DNA of 64,000 bases from Verrucomicrobiia bacterium (lineage in GTDB: Bacteria; Verrucomicrobiota; Verrucomicrobiia; Verrucomicrobiales; Akkermansiaceae): NCBI GenBank assembly GCA_030431475.1, contig JAUIJD010000006.1:1-64000 (forward strand). The letters run 5' to 3'. This document shows, in pieces, positions 55,820 to 64,000 of this stretch. The notes under the pieces were generated by a model that did not search any database, was not told the origin of the DNA, and saw nothing but the letters and a program-made list of their open reading frames with translations. Numbering within the stretch: position 1 is the first letter of the stretch; the number at the start of each line of letters is the position of its first letter. The translations under genes were made by a program, and so were the position numbers.

Positions 55820-57124
55820 GTGGGCAAGCCGAAGAAGAGGACCCGGGTGACGGCCAAAAAGGAGGCCGCTTCTTCCATCACGATCCGGCAGATCATCCGG
55901 ACCAAGGGAGACACCACATGGACCACCTACTTGGTGCAGGGGTGGAAGGAGAACGGGAAGTGGAAGCGCAAGCAATTCAAGAACCGCGCCGACGCAGAAC
56001 GGGAGGCCGCGCTGAAGCGCGTCGAGTTGGAGAACAAGGGCCGCAAGCAGCACATGGTCCTCTCCCCCCTCACCGAGAAGCAGCACGAGCAGGCCCGGCA
56101 AGCGTTCGACAAGCTCGGCGGGACCTACTCGCTCGACCAAGCCGTCGAGTTCTTCCTACGCCACCACCGGGCCCCAGACTACACGATCACCGTCCGCGAC
56201 GCCGCTAAGCTGTTCCTCGATGAGAAGGAACGGGACGGCCTGAGGCCCCGCACGATTGAAGGGCTGAAATGGACGCTCAAACTCTTCCGCAAGGCGTCGG
56301 GCAATCCCAAGGTGCATGAGGTCACGCCTCAGGATGTGGAACGCTTCCTGAGCGGCCTCAGGGCCAAGGACGGCAAATCGAAAGCGTCACGCCGGACATG
56401 GGAGATCCACCGCACGGCCCTCAACGGCTTCTTCTCTTGGGCAGCGGAAAAGGACGTGGCAACCAACCGCCCCTTCACCTTCGAGAATCCGGTCAGCGAC
56501 GTGCGGAAGTTCACGTCCCGGCAGGTGCGGGAGGAACAATCGAAGAAGGGCATCAAGACCACCTCGATCGAGGACCTCGAGCGGATGTTCAAGACACTGC
56601 GGCGCTGGCGCGGCGGCAAGTTGCTCCGGGCGTATGCCTACCAGTATTTCGCCGGTATCCGCCCCGGCGGGGAATTGAAGGAACTCAGCAAGTTCGAGGA
56701 CGAGCTGGTGAACCTCGACACCCGGACGATCACGATCCCCGCCCACATCGCGAAGACGAAGCACGACCGCCACGTCGACATCTCCGACAACCTCGCCGCA
56801 TGGCTCGAAGTCGCCCAAAAGCCGGTCATCCCGAAGAACTACGAGAACCTCAACAAGAAGGCCCGCAAGCACTTCAAGCTCACCCACGACGAGACCCGCC
56901 ACAGCTTCATCAGCTACCACGTGGCGCTTCACCGGAGTATCGGCGACGCCGCGCTCCAGGCTGGCAATTCGGAGTCCATCGTCCGCCGGCACTACCTGAA
57001 CCTGCATCCCCGCGAGGAGGGTGAAGCATTCTTCGGCGTCTTCCCGGCGGGCCACGGAGCCATGACCACCAGGAAACCGGACGGTGAGGCCGCCCCGGAG
57101 CATCTGCGGGTGGTGGGTCGATGA
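55820..57124 (+). CDS. int: tyrosine recombinase / site-specific integrase
   Basis: A 434-residue integrase that most likely inserted this island. An Arm-type DNA-binding part and a SAM-like core-binding domain (about 120-235) come first. The catalytic domain has Arg281 (FAGIRPGGE), Lys314 (AKTKHDRHVDIS), Arg360-His361 (DETRHSF) and the nucleophile Tyr392 (IVRRHYLN). The usual His/Trp before the tyrosine is replaced by Asn in LQAGNSESIV, as in some related integrases. It starts with GTG at 55820, close to the tRNA-Arg fragment, as expected for an integrase next to its att site. Confidence 0.93.
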   Translation: MGKPKKRTRVTAKKEAASSITIRQIIRTKGDTTWTTYLVQGWKENGKWKRKQFKNRADAEREAALKRVELENKGRKQHMVLSPLTEKQHEQARQAFDKLGGTYSLDQAVEFFLRHHRAPDYTITVRDAAKLFLDEKERDGLRPRTIEGLKWTLKLFRKASGNPKVHEVTPQDVERFLSGLRAKDGKSKASRRTWEIHRTALNGFFSWAAEKDVATNRPFTFENPVSDVRKFTSRQVREEQSKKGIKTTSIEDLERMFKTLRRWRGGKLLRAYAYQYFAGIRPGGELKELSKFEDELVNLDTRTITIPAHIAKTKHDRHVDISDNLAAWLEVAQKPVIPKNYENLNKKARKHFKLTHDETRHSFISYHVALHRSIGDAALQAGNSESIVRRHYLNLHPREEGEAFFGVFPAGHGAMTTRKPDGEAAPEHLRVVGR

Positions 57125-57184
57125 GGCGAAACGCCGCCCCGACTTCCATAGCCCATCGAAGGCTGGCTTTAGTTTCGCCCTCCT

Positions 57185-57216
57185 CTTTTAAAGAAAAGTG
57201 GCTTTTTCTTTAAAAG
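57185..57216. promoter_or_regulatory. AT-rich palindrome upstream of the fic gene
   Basis: Perfect 13-bp arms (57185-57197 and 57204-57216) with a 6-nt loop; almost all A and T in a GC-rich setting. It may be an operator for the fic gene or a weak terminator for the integrase gene. Confidence 0.55.
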
Positions 57217-57276
57217 TAGCTCGCCCTCTTAAAGTCCGCTTTCCATCCTCTCCATCACTCCAAACCCCTCCACCCC

Positions 57277-58431
57277 ATGCAGCGCGGTCTCTCCGGTCAC
57301 TACGTCCCGATCTCCTCCACCGGGGAGAACGCCCGTGCCTTCGTGCCGGCTCCACTCCCGCCTGATCCGCCGCTGGAGATCGATGGCGAACTCGGCACGC
57401 TGCTCGACGCCGCCTCAACCGCCCTCGGACGCCTCGACGGGATCTCCTCGCTCCTGCCCGACCCCCGGCTCTTCCTCTACACCTACGTGCGGAAGGAAGC
57501 CGTGCTCTCCTCCCAGATCGAGGGCACCCAGTCTTCCCTCTCCGATCTCCTCCGCCACGAGGTCGATGGCACGCCCACCGGCCTCCTCGATGATGTCACC
57601 GAGGTCTCCTGCTACGTCGATGCCATGGAGCACGGCCTCCGTCTGATCGCGGAGGGCCAGCCGCTTTCCCTGCGCCTGATCCGCGAAATCCACGCCCGCC
57701 TTCTCTCCCACGGCCGCGGTTCGACCAAGCAACCCGGCGAGTTCAAGCGTTCGCAGAACTGGATCGGCGGGTCCCGGCCCGGCACCGCCCGCTTCGTGCC
57801 GACCCCGCCCGACCAGACCCTCGAAACGATGGGAGCGCTGGAGAAATTCCTCCACAACGACCCCGTCACCACCCGTCCGCTCCTCAAGGCCGCGCTCGCT
57901 CACGTCCAGTTCGAGACCATCCACCCCTTTCTCGACGGGAACGGTCGGCTTGGCCGACTGCTCATCACCTTCATCCTCTGCGCCGAGAAGGTCCTGAGCC
58001 AGCCGCTCCTCTACCTCTCCCTCCACTTCAAGCAGAACCGCGACACCTACTACGAGCTTCTCCAGGAGGTCCGCCTCACCGGCGACTGGGAAAAGTGGCT
58101 GGAGTTCTTCCTGACCGGCGTCATCGAGACTTCGAACGAAGCTGTCACCAACGCCCGCCGACTGCTGGACCTCTTCCAGCAGGACCGCGTCCGGCTCCAG
58201 AACGAGGCGGCCTCGGTCCTGAGGCTCCACGAGGCCTTCCAACTCCATCCGCTGCTTTCCTCACGCAGCGCCGTCGATCTCATCAAGGCCACCGCGCCGA
58301 CGGTCAACAGCGGCTTCAAGAAGCTCGAATCCCTCGGCATCGTCCACGAACTCACCGGCGGCAACTACGGCCGGCTCTACGCCTACACCGCCTACCTCGA
58401 CATTCTGAGCGAAGGCGGCGAGCCGCTGTAA
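57277..58431 (+). CDS. Fic-family protein (adenylyltransferase)
   Basis: A 384-residue protein. The catalytic motif HPFLDGNGRLGR (216-227) is complete, so it should transfer AMP (or another nucleotide part) to target proteins. The inhibitory helix motif S-x-x-x-E-G is present N-terminally as SSQIEG (78-83), so this is a class II Fic with self-inhibition. A C-terminal winged-helix (about 310-375) probably binds DNA. Such proteins are common on islands; the target is unknown. It is separated from the integrase by an AT-rich palindrome. Confidence 0.94.
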   Translation: MQRGLSGHYVPISSTGENARAFVPAPLPPDPPLEIDGELGTLLDAASTALGRLDGISSLLPDPRLFLYTYVRKEAVLSSQIEGTQSSLSDLLRHEVDGTPTGLLDDVTEVSCYVDAMEHGLRLIAEGQPLSLRLIREIHARLLSHGRGSTKQPGEFKRSQNWIGGSRPGTARFVPTPPDQTLETMGALEKFLHNDPVTTRPLLKAALAHVQFETIHPFLDGNGRLGRLLITFILCAEKVLSQPLLYLSLHFKQNRDTYYELLQEVRLTGDWEKWLEFFLTGVIETSNEAVTNARRLLDLFQQDRVRLQNEAASVLRLHEAFQLHPLLSSRSAVDLIKATAPTVNSGFKKLESLGIVHELTGGNYGRLYAYTAYLDILSEGGEPL

Positions 58432-58889
58432 AGGAATGCCCCTCTCCCGAGCCCCGCGACCGCGTCGCCGGGATCAAGCTCGACCACCACCTCAACCTTT
58501 TCCTCCATGAAGCCCACCCAAGAACTCCGCAAGGCACGGCAAAGCCATCCCTTGCATTGCCCCGAAGCTGCGGAAAAACAGATCCGGGCTTTCCGGGCAA
58601 TCCGCTGCGATCGGGCCGTCTGTGCCGACGGACACCGATCCGCCGACTCACCGAGGAACTCCCCTCAGTCGGACCCAAGAGAAGCCCCGAGTCGCGACGT
58701 GCGGGACTGAGGCCCGAGAAGGGTCCCTCCCGCCGGATCAAGCTGGCCGCTCATGCCTGTCGGCGCTCTTGTCCGAATCAACTGGAAACGGATAGTGTCC
58801 GGCCGCTCCCGGAAAGTTCGCGCCACCTCACCCACCCCGCAAAAGGCCGCTTCCCAGAACCCACAGCCCACAAGACGACCCACTCCCAA
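58432..58889. other. spacer between fic and hsdM without a clear gene
   Basis: This ~460-bp stretch holds only short frames with poor protein character (the best, 58507-58710, 67 residues, is rich in Arg and Ala with no family pattern). It most likely carries the promoter of the type I operon. Confidence 0.5.
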
Positions 58890-60392
58890 ATGATCACCGG
58901 CGAACTCAAATCCAAAATCGACCGCATCTGGGACACGATGTGGTCCGGCGGAATCTCCAATCCGCTGACCGTCATCGAGCAGCTCACCTACCTGCTCTTC
59001 ATCAAGCGCCTCGACGAAATCCAGACCCTCAAGGAACGCAAGGCCGCCCGCACCAAGAAGCCGGTCGAGGACCCCGTCTTCGGCCCCGGCCAGGACGGGC
59101 TGCGCTGGTCGCGCTTCAAGGAGGCCGCGCCGGACTCGATGTTCACCACCGTCAAGGACGAGGTCTTCCCCTTCATCAAGAGCCTCGGCGGCAAGGGCGA
59201 CGGCGAGGAGGGCTCGACCTACACCCACCACATGAAGGACGCCCTCTTCATGATGCCCACCCCGCGGGTGCTGGCCAACGTGGTTGACCAGCTCGACGCC
59301 ATCGACATGGCCGACCGCGACACCAAGGGCGACCTCTACGAATACATGCTCGGCAAGATCGCCTCCGCCGGGCAGAACGGCCAGTTCCGCACCCCGCGCC
59401 ACATCATCCGCCTGATGGTCGAAATGATGGCCCCCACGCCCAAGGACGTGGTCTGCGACCCGGCCTGCGGCACCGCCGGCTTCCTCATCGCCACCTCGGA
59501 ATACCTCGTCGACCACCACGGCGACGCGATCTACAAAACCGCTGCCTCGCGCCGGAAGTTCAACGAGGGCACCTTCCACGGCTACGACTTCGATGGCACC
59601 ATGCTCCGCATCGGCAGCATGAACATGCTGCTCCATGGCGTGGAAAACCCCGACATCCGCTACCGCGACTCGCTGGCCGAGGGCTCGAAGGAGGATGCCG
59701 AAAAATACTCGCTCATCCTCGCCAATCCCCCCTTCGCCGGCAGCCTCGACTACGAATCGACCGCCAAGGACCTGCAAAAGATCGTCAAGACCAAGAAGAC
59801 CGAGCTGCTCTTCCTCGCGCTCTTCCTGCGCTTGCTCCAGACCGGCGGCCGGGCGGCGGTGATCGTGCCCGACGGGGTACTGTTCGGCTCGTCGAAGGCG
59901 CACAAGGCGCTCCGGCAAATCCTCGTAGAGGAGCAGAAGCTCGACGCAATCGTCTCGATGCCCAGCGGCGTCTTCAAGCCCTACGCCGGCGTCTCCACCG
60001 CCATCCTGTTCTTCACCAAGACCAACTCCGGCGGCACCGACAAGGTGTGGTTCTACGACATGCGGGCCGACGGCTACTCGCTCGACGACAAGCGCACCCC
60101 GCAGCCCGACAAGAGCGACCTGCCGGACCTCCTTCGGAGGTGGAAAACGCTGAAATCTGAAAAGCTGAAAGCTGAAAGTCCCGAGGCGAAGCGGAAGCGC
60201 ACTGAGCAGAGCTTCTTGGTGCCGAAGGAGGAAATCGCCGGCAACGACTACGACCTCAGCATCAACCGCTACAAGGAGGTCGAATACGAGGCCGTCGAGC
60301 ACGACGCGCCGAAACTGATCCTGAAACGACTCGCGAAGCTGGAGCAGGAGATCGCCAATGGACGGGAGGAACTGGAGGGGATGTTGGGATGA
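58890..60392 (+). CDS. hsdM: type I restriction-modification methyltransferase HsdM
   Basis: A 500-residue adenine-N6 methyltransferase subunit. The HsdM N-domain ISNPLTVIEQLTYLLFIKRLD is followed by the SAM motif DPACGTAGFL (190-199) and the catalytic NPPF (279-282). The ATG at 58890 matches the family N-terminus (MITGELKSKIDRIWDTMW); an open frame upstream is not used. Around residues 420-430 a stretch KSEKLKAES is encoded by short repeated words (60150-60178). hsdS overlaps by 4 bp. No hsdR is visible, so it may lie beyond the window or be missing. Confidence 0.96.
   Translation: MITGELKSKIDRIWDTMWSGGISNPLTVIEQLTYLLFIKRLDEIQTLKERKAARTKKPVEDPVFGPGQDGLRWSRFKEAAPDSMFTTVKDEVFPFIKSLGGKGDGEEGSTYTHHMKDALFMMPTPRVLANVVDQLDAIDMADRDTKGDLYEYMLGKIASAGQNGQFRTPRHIIRLMVEMMAPTPKDVVCDPACGTAGFLIATSEYLVDHHGDAIYKTAASRRKFNEGTFHGYDFDGTMLRIGSMNMLLHGVENPDIRYRDSLAEGSKEDAEKYSLILANPPFAGSLDYESTAKDLQKIVKTKKTELLFLALFLRLLQTGGRAAVIVPDGVLFGSSKAHKALRQILVEEQKLDAIVSMPSGVFKPYAGVSTAILFFTKTNSGGTDKVWFYDMRADGYSLDDKRTPQPDKSDLPDLLRRWKTLKSEKLKAESPEAKRKRTEQSFLVPKEEIAGNDYDLSINRYKEVEYEAVEHDAPKLILKRLAKLEQEIANGREELEGMLG
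60150..60178. repeat. degenerate ctgaaa repeats inside hsdM
   Basis: The word ctgaaa occurs four times within 29 bases, with short spacers. It keeps the reading frame of hsdM. It is of the same kind as the intergenic word repeats elsewhere in the window. Confidence 0.7.
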
Positions 60393-61552
60393 ATCGACCC
60401 ATGGTCACACTCGACGAGGTTTGCTCTCGGATAACCGATGGAACCCACCAGAGTCCGACATGGGTGGAATCGGGGGTCCCTTTCATTTTCGTCAGCAACA
60501 TCAAGAGCCGTTCCATCAGCCTTGATACCTCCAAATTCATCTCATCAGAGGAATACGAGAAGCTCACCCAAAGGACTCCTATAGAGATCGGCGATGTGCT
60601 CTACACCGTTGTCGGAAGCTACGGTAAGCCGGCAATGGTGCGGAATAGTCAACCGTTTGCATTTCAGCGCCATGTCGCTCACTTGAAGCCGAACCGAGAC
60701 CTACTTGATCCGGAATACCTCGAATTGATTCTCGAAGCCCCAGAGGTCAAGCGACAGGCAGATGAGAGAGTAACAGGTGTGGCACAAAAAACCCTGATTC
60801 TCCGAGAACTCCGAAGTCTTCAAATCCCCCTCCCGCCCCTCGCCGAGCAGAAGCGGATTGCGGGGATCCTGGATGCGGCGGACGCCTTGCGGGCCAAGCG
60901 CCGCGAGTCCCTCGCCCAGCTCGACGCCCTCCTCCAATCCACCTTCCTCCACCTCTTCGGCGACCCCGTCACCAATCCGATGGGGTGGGAGCGTCGCCCG
61001 CTGGGTGAGATCACCTCAATCGACGCCCCGATGATTGATCCGCAGAAGACCGAATACGCCAACCTCCTGCACTACGGGCCTGACCGGATCGAGAAGGAGA
61101 CCGGCGAACTTCTTCCCGCGCTGACCGCGGAGCAAGATGGACTCATCAGCGGAAAGTTCCTCTGCTCCCCAGGAGAGATCCTGTATTCAAAGATCCGCCC
61201 CTACCTCAACAAGGTCGCTCTTGTCCGTGAGAGATGTCTGTGCAGTGCGGATGTTTACCCGGTCCGCCCCGACGGAGAAGTTCTTACCAAGGAATACCTT
61301 TGGCTGTTGCTGCGAAGCGGAGCCTTTCTTGACTACGTTGCCGGTTTCTCCCGTCGGGCGAATATTCCCAAGCTCAACCGGAAACAATTTTCCGGCTACC
61401 AAGCTCCACTCCCGCCCCTCGACCTCCAACACCGCTTCGCCCGGATCGTGGAATCGGTGGAGCGGCAGAAGGAGCGGTTGCGCGGGCACCTGGCCGAGCT
61501 GGACGCCCTCTTCGCCTCCCTCCAGCACCGCGCTTTCCGGGGGGAACTTTGA
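60389..61552 (+). CDS. hsdS: type I restriction-modification specificity subunit HsdS
   Basis: A 387-residue protein with two target-recognition domains. The first (about residues 1-140) is followed by the conserved helix IPLPPLAEQKRIAGILDAADA; the second (about 195-330) by PLPPLDLQHRFARIVESVE, the usual duplicated pattern. Each recognises one half of a two-part DNA site. The recognition domains are richer in A and T than the two conserved helices, a typical sign of domain exchange. Coupled to hsdM by a 4-bp overlap. Confidence 0.95.
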   Translation: MNRPMVTLDEVCSRITDGTHQSPTWVESGVPFIFVSNIKSRSISLDTSKFISSEEYEKLTQRTPIEIGDVLYTVVGSYGKPAMVRNSQPFAFQRHVAHLKPNRDLLDPEYLELILEAPEVKRQADERVTGVAQKTLILRELRSLQIPLPPLAEQKRIAGILDAADALRAKRRESLAQLDALLQSTFLHLFGDPVTNPMGWERRPLGEITSIDAPMIDPQKTEYANLLHYGPDRIEKETGELLPALTAEQDGLISGKFLCSPGEILYSKIRPYLNKVALVRERCLCSADVYPVRPDGEVLTKEYLWLLLRSGAFLDYVAGFSRRANIPKLNRKQFSGYQAPLPPLDLQHRFARIVESVERQKERLRGHLAELDALFASLQHRAFRGEL

Positions 61553-61562
61553 TGCTTCTCTA

Positions 61563-62270
61563 ATGAGTCTTCCACCCTCAAACTTCGACCGATTTGTGGC
61601 CGACACGGATCAGGAGATCCGGATGCTGGGTCGTTTCATCCATGCAACCCAGCTTGGTATCGCGGAGGTCCGCAGGCAAGAGTCTGATCGGATTGAAAAG
61701 CAACGATCAGAAACGAGCGCCGGCTTTTTGGAAGTGACCAATGCCTGCATCGATCACTCCCTCGCTCACTCGCTTGAGATTCCGAGGTTGGTTCTCTACG
61801 GACAGGTTTTTTCTCTCTACTCGATGCTCGAAACCAGGCTGCGGCTCCTCTGCGACGAAGTCGGCAAGCGCGACACATCGATCGGCTGGACGCCCAAGGA
61901 TTTTGCTGGAAACATGAATCTCAAGAGCTTCCGGATCTTCCTGACGAAGGCGGTGGATGCGGGCGTCAGTGTCTGGGACTCGATCGATACACTCCGCCTC
62001 GCCAGAAACTGTATCGCTCATGCGAATGGCTGGATCGCTGATATGGCCCAGGAGGGTGGCAAATTACGACGAAGGATCGAGAGCGATGCCTCTCTCGACA
62101 TGGTCGATGGACGACTCGTCGTCCAAGCGGACTACATTATCGACAGGTTTCGCGATTGCCACACACTGTTTCGCGAGGCTTTCACGGCTTTGAACTTCGG
62201 GCCGGGCCTCATGCCTTTTGAATATCCTCCTGAAACCGGAGTGCGGCCCGAAGCAAAGGCCACAGCGTGA
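61563..62270 (+). CDS. HEPN-like protein downstream of hsdS
   Basis: A 235-residue, mostly helical protein of no family I can name. RLARNCIAHANGW contains Arg148-x4-His153, the R-x4-6-H signature of HEPN ribonucleases; the position in the second half of the chain fits too. It starts 10 bp after the hsdS stop, so it belongs to the type I operon. It may be an RNase effector or a structural HEPN. The start at 61563 (ATG) is the first Met after hsdS; the frame is open further upstream inside hsdS. Confidence 0.7.
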   Translation: MSLPPSNFDRFVADTDQEIRMLGRFIHATQLGIAEVRRQESDRIEKQRSETSAGFLEVTNACIDHSLAHSLEIPRLVLYGQVFSLYSMLETRLRLLCDEVGKRDTSIGWTPKDFAGNMNLKSFRIFLTKAVDAGVSVWDSIDTLRLARNCIAHANGWIADMAQEGGKLRRRIESDASLDMVDGRLVVQADYIIDRFRDCHTLFREAFTALNFGPGLMPFEYPPETGVRPEAKATA

Positions 62271-62395
62271 TGCCTGTCTTCATTGGGCCATGGCTCGCCG
62301 GCTTCACCGGCCCCGTTTCGCTGGACGGGAAATGCTTTGCCATTCGAGACTGAGCCAACGCGGCGCTCTGCGCCGCGGGATCCGCCCCGCCTTCC

Positions 62396-63148
62396 ATGTC
62401 CCGAATCCAGATCACCGCCCTCGTCGGACGAGCCACGTCCGGAGTGTCGATCTGTCCGTTCATCTGCGAGGACCACGAGGGAGGGTCTTGGTTCGTCAAG
62501 CCCTCCGGCAGTTTACGGGAATCCCTGATCAGCGAATGGCTGGGGGCGCGTTTGGCGAACGAACTGGGCCTGCCCCTGCCCCGCCATGCAATCGCCGAGG
62601 TGCCCGAAGGGCTGTCAAATGCCGAGGGTGCGAGCGAACTCCGCCCCGGTCCGGCCTTCGCCTCCGAGTCGCTGGCACCCGGAGCCACCGACCTGATGCC
62701 GCACGATCTGGGTCGGGTTCGCCCCGAGATCCTGGCGGAAAGCCTTGTCTTCGACGCCTGGATTCGGAACGCGGACCGGCAGCTCGGCCCGACGGGTGGC
62801 AATCCGAACGCGATGCTGGTGAGTCCAGGGAGTCGCTTCTTCCTGATTGATCACGACAACGCCTTCGACCCCGCTTTCGACGCCAAGACCTTAATGGCCC
62901 ACCATCCAGGCCGGGAACAGGCGGCCGCATGGCTCGACCCCGGCCGACGGGCCGACTGGACTGGCCGAGCACGCAAAGCTTTCGACAAGATCGAGCAATT
63001 CTGGCAGGAATTGCCGCCGGAATGGGTGGAGGAGGAGGAAGGACCGGCTCCGGGGATCGAGGATTTCCTGGCCAGGGTTCTGGACATCCTGCGCCATCCG
63101 TTCGACCTTCCCGCCGACTTCTGGCGAACTCTTGACCCCACGAAGTGA
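62396..63148 (+). CDS. HipA-like kinase
   Basis: A 250-residue protein related to the HipA kinase C-terminal part. Lys35 (WFVKPSGS) fits the ATP-binding lysine. FDAWIRNADRQLGPTGGNPNAML contains the catalytic loop (N-x-D-R ... N), and FFLIDHDNAF is the DFG-like metal site. It is shorter than E. coli HipA, lacking its N-terminal domain, as in the standalone HipA-like kinases paired with DUF3037 genes. Its stop overlaps the next start (TGATG). It may phosphorylate a tRNA synthetase or other target and act in dormancy. Confidence 0.85.
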   Translation: MSRIQITALVGRATSGVSICPFICEDHEGGSWFVKPSGSLRESLISEWLGARLANELGLPLPRHAIAEVPEGLSNAEGASELRPGPAFASESLAPGATDLMPHDLGRVRPEILAESLVFDAWIRNADRQLGPTGGNPNAMLVSPGSRFFLIDHDNAFDPAFDAKTLMAHHPGREQAAAWLDPGRRADWTGRARKAFDKIEQFWQELPPEWVEEEEGPAPGIEDFLARVLDILRHPFDLPADFWRTLDPTK

Positions 63149-64000
63149 TGAAACCCACCGCTTTTCTCCACGGCACGATCGAACTGGTACCCTACGCGGA
63201 TCAGGGCGAGTTCGTGATCGTCGGCGTATTCGCGGTGGATCCGGGCGGGCGCACCCTGCATTGGCGCGTCCAGAAGCCGGTGAAGACTACGCGGCTGAGC
63301 GGATTTTTCCCCGAAATCGATCGCAAGCAATTCCGGGAGACCTTGAAACACCTCAACGAGGAATGGCGCGAACTCGGGGCGCAGATCAACAAGGGGATTG
63401 GCACCCGGGCCTTGGACTTTTCCGAAATGGACGGGACGCTGCTCTTCCGCACGCTCACCCAGCCCCGCGGCGGCAACCTCCGCTACCAAGCGCGGGGAAC
63501 TGTCATCGAGGCCGACATCGAGGGTTGGCTGGAGCGCCGATTCCGCAAGCTGGTGCTAAGGCAGGTCGAGGCAGTTGAAGCTCCTGAGGAGAAGCGTCTG
63601 ACCGACGATGTGCGCCGACAACTGCGCGAGTGGAAGGTCGCAAAGACCTGGAAGGAGGCAGTGATCGGCCCCGAAGCCTACCACGCCCGTTTCCCTTTTG
63701 CTTACCGGGATGAACCCGAGGCACCGGTTCAGCGAGCGATCAAGCCGCTCCATCTGGCGGGGCCTTCCCCGGTGCAGATTCTGGAGCATGGCGATACGTG
63801 GCTCCAAAAGATCCGGCGGCTGCGGCATTTCCGGGAAGCCCCCGAGGTCCTGATCTTTCCCCTCGCTTTTCCGGAACGTCCAGAGACGCCCCACTACGAA
63901 AACGCCCGGTTGGTGGCCGACGACCTCCAGAGTGAAGGCGTTGAAGTCCTCGACGCCGGGAAGCTAGTGGATCTGCGTCGGCACGTTCTCGAAGCGGGCA
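63148..64000 (+). CDS. DUF3037 family protein (cut by the window end)
   Basis: The frame from the ATG at 63148 is open to the last base, 284 residues with no stop. It begins MKPTAFLHGTIELVPYADQG and has EFVIVGVFAVDPGG, the DUF3037 N-terminal pattern. The pair HipA-like kinase plus DUF3037 is widespread and probably forms a toxin-antitoxin-like or regulatory unit. The single-base overlap of start and stop indicates translational coupling. The C-terminal half is longer than I recall for typical DUF3037 proteins, so it may contain an added domain. Confidence 0.75.
   Translation, partial: MKPTAFLHGTIELVPYADQGEFVIVGVFAVDPGGRTLHWRVQKPVKTTRLSGFFPEIDRKQFRETLKHLNEEWRELGAQINKGIGTRALDFSEMDGTLLFRTLTQPRGGNLRYQARGTVIEADIEGWLERRFRKLVLRQVEAVEAPEEKRLTDDVRRQLREWKVAKTWKEAVIGPEAYHARFPFAYRDEPEAPVQRAIKPLHLAGPSPVQILEHGDTWLQKIRRLRHFREAPEVLIFPLAFPERPETPHYENARLVADDLQSEGVEVLDAGKLVDLRRHVLEAG

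Noticed and set aside
52990-55926. Antisense open frame of 978 codons opposite ROK and GH125
   Set aside because: It covers the terminator and tRNA fragment and has no domain; both sense genes are certain.
58507-58710. 67-codon frame between fic and hsdM
   Set aside because: Composition is Arg/Ala/Ser-rich with no motif and no convincing ribosome-binding site.

Overview
The window is GC-rich, densely coded bacterial chromosome. The gene content points to Verrucomicrobia, probably a Luteolibacter/Haloferula-like member of the Verrucomicrobiales. The evidence is many secreted proteins ending in Asp-rich DPDGDxLxN segments, lipoproteins, FG-GAP and LamG proteins, a large glycoside hydrolase set, and PqiABC. 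This is inferred from protein character; no rRNA is present to confirm it.

Region 1 (1-19.4 kb) is chromosomal backbone. It holds a secreted metzincin protease; smpB and rpoZ (translation rescue and RNA polymerase omega); a split pqiA-pqiA-pqiB-pqiC lipid-transport operon; ndk; a BASS-family transporter; an MnmM/YtqB-like methyltransferase; ilvC; an MFS transporter; a lipoprotein; two large FG-GAP/VCBS secreted proteins; and an rhlE-type helicase.

Region 2 (about 19.4-33.2 kb) is a defence island, with all genes on the minus strand. In transcription order it carries a truncated gene, a large SNF2-type helicase with a PLD-like N-terminus, a Cys-rich small protein, DUF4391, a DUF6088/AbiEi-like protein, an Abi_2 (HEPN-like) protein, a type III Mod methyltransferase, an AlbA_2/ATPase-like protein and a type III Res helicase-nuclease. 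A complete tRNA-Pro(CGG) gene lies on its right. Partial copies of the tRNA 3' end sit at 19375-19385 and 33228-33243, so the island probably entered at the tRNA-Pro 3' end. No integrase remains inside it.

Region 3 (33.7-55.6 kb) is a carbohydrate-use region with a strong alpha-mannan flavour. It has a GtaA/DUF4965-like protein and GH43 on the minus strand, then divergent GH2 plus a BSP-family metallopeptidase, GH76, a second GH43, a split two-component system (propeller histidine kinase and LuxR-type regulator), a LamG protein, and a GH92 - sugar MFS - ROK kinase - GH125 operon. GH76, GH92 and GH125 could together take alpha-mannan to mannose, which the MFS and ROK proteins would import and phosphorylate.

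Region 4 (55.67 kb to the end) is a second island, entered at a tRNA-Arg(ACG) gene of which only the 3' 60 nt remains. It starts with a tyrosine recombinase and carries a Fic protein, type I hsdM and hsdS (no hsdR in view), a HEPN-like protein, a HipA-like kinase and a DUF3037 protein cut by the window end. The intact tRNA-Arg and the rest of the island should lie to the right.
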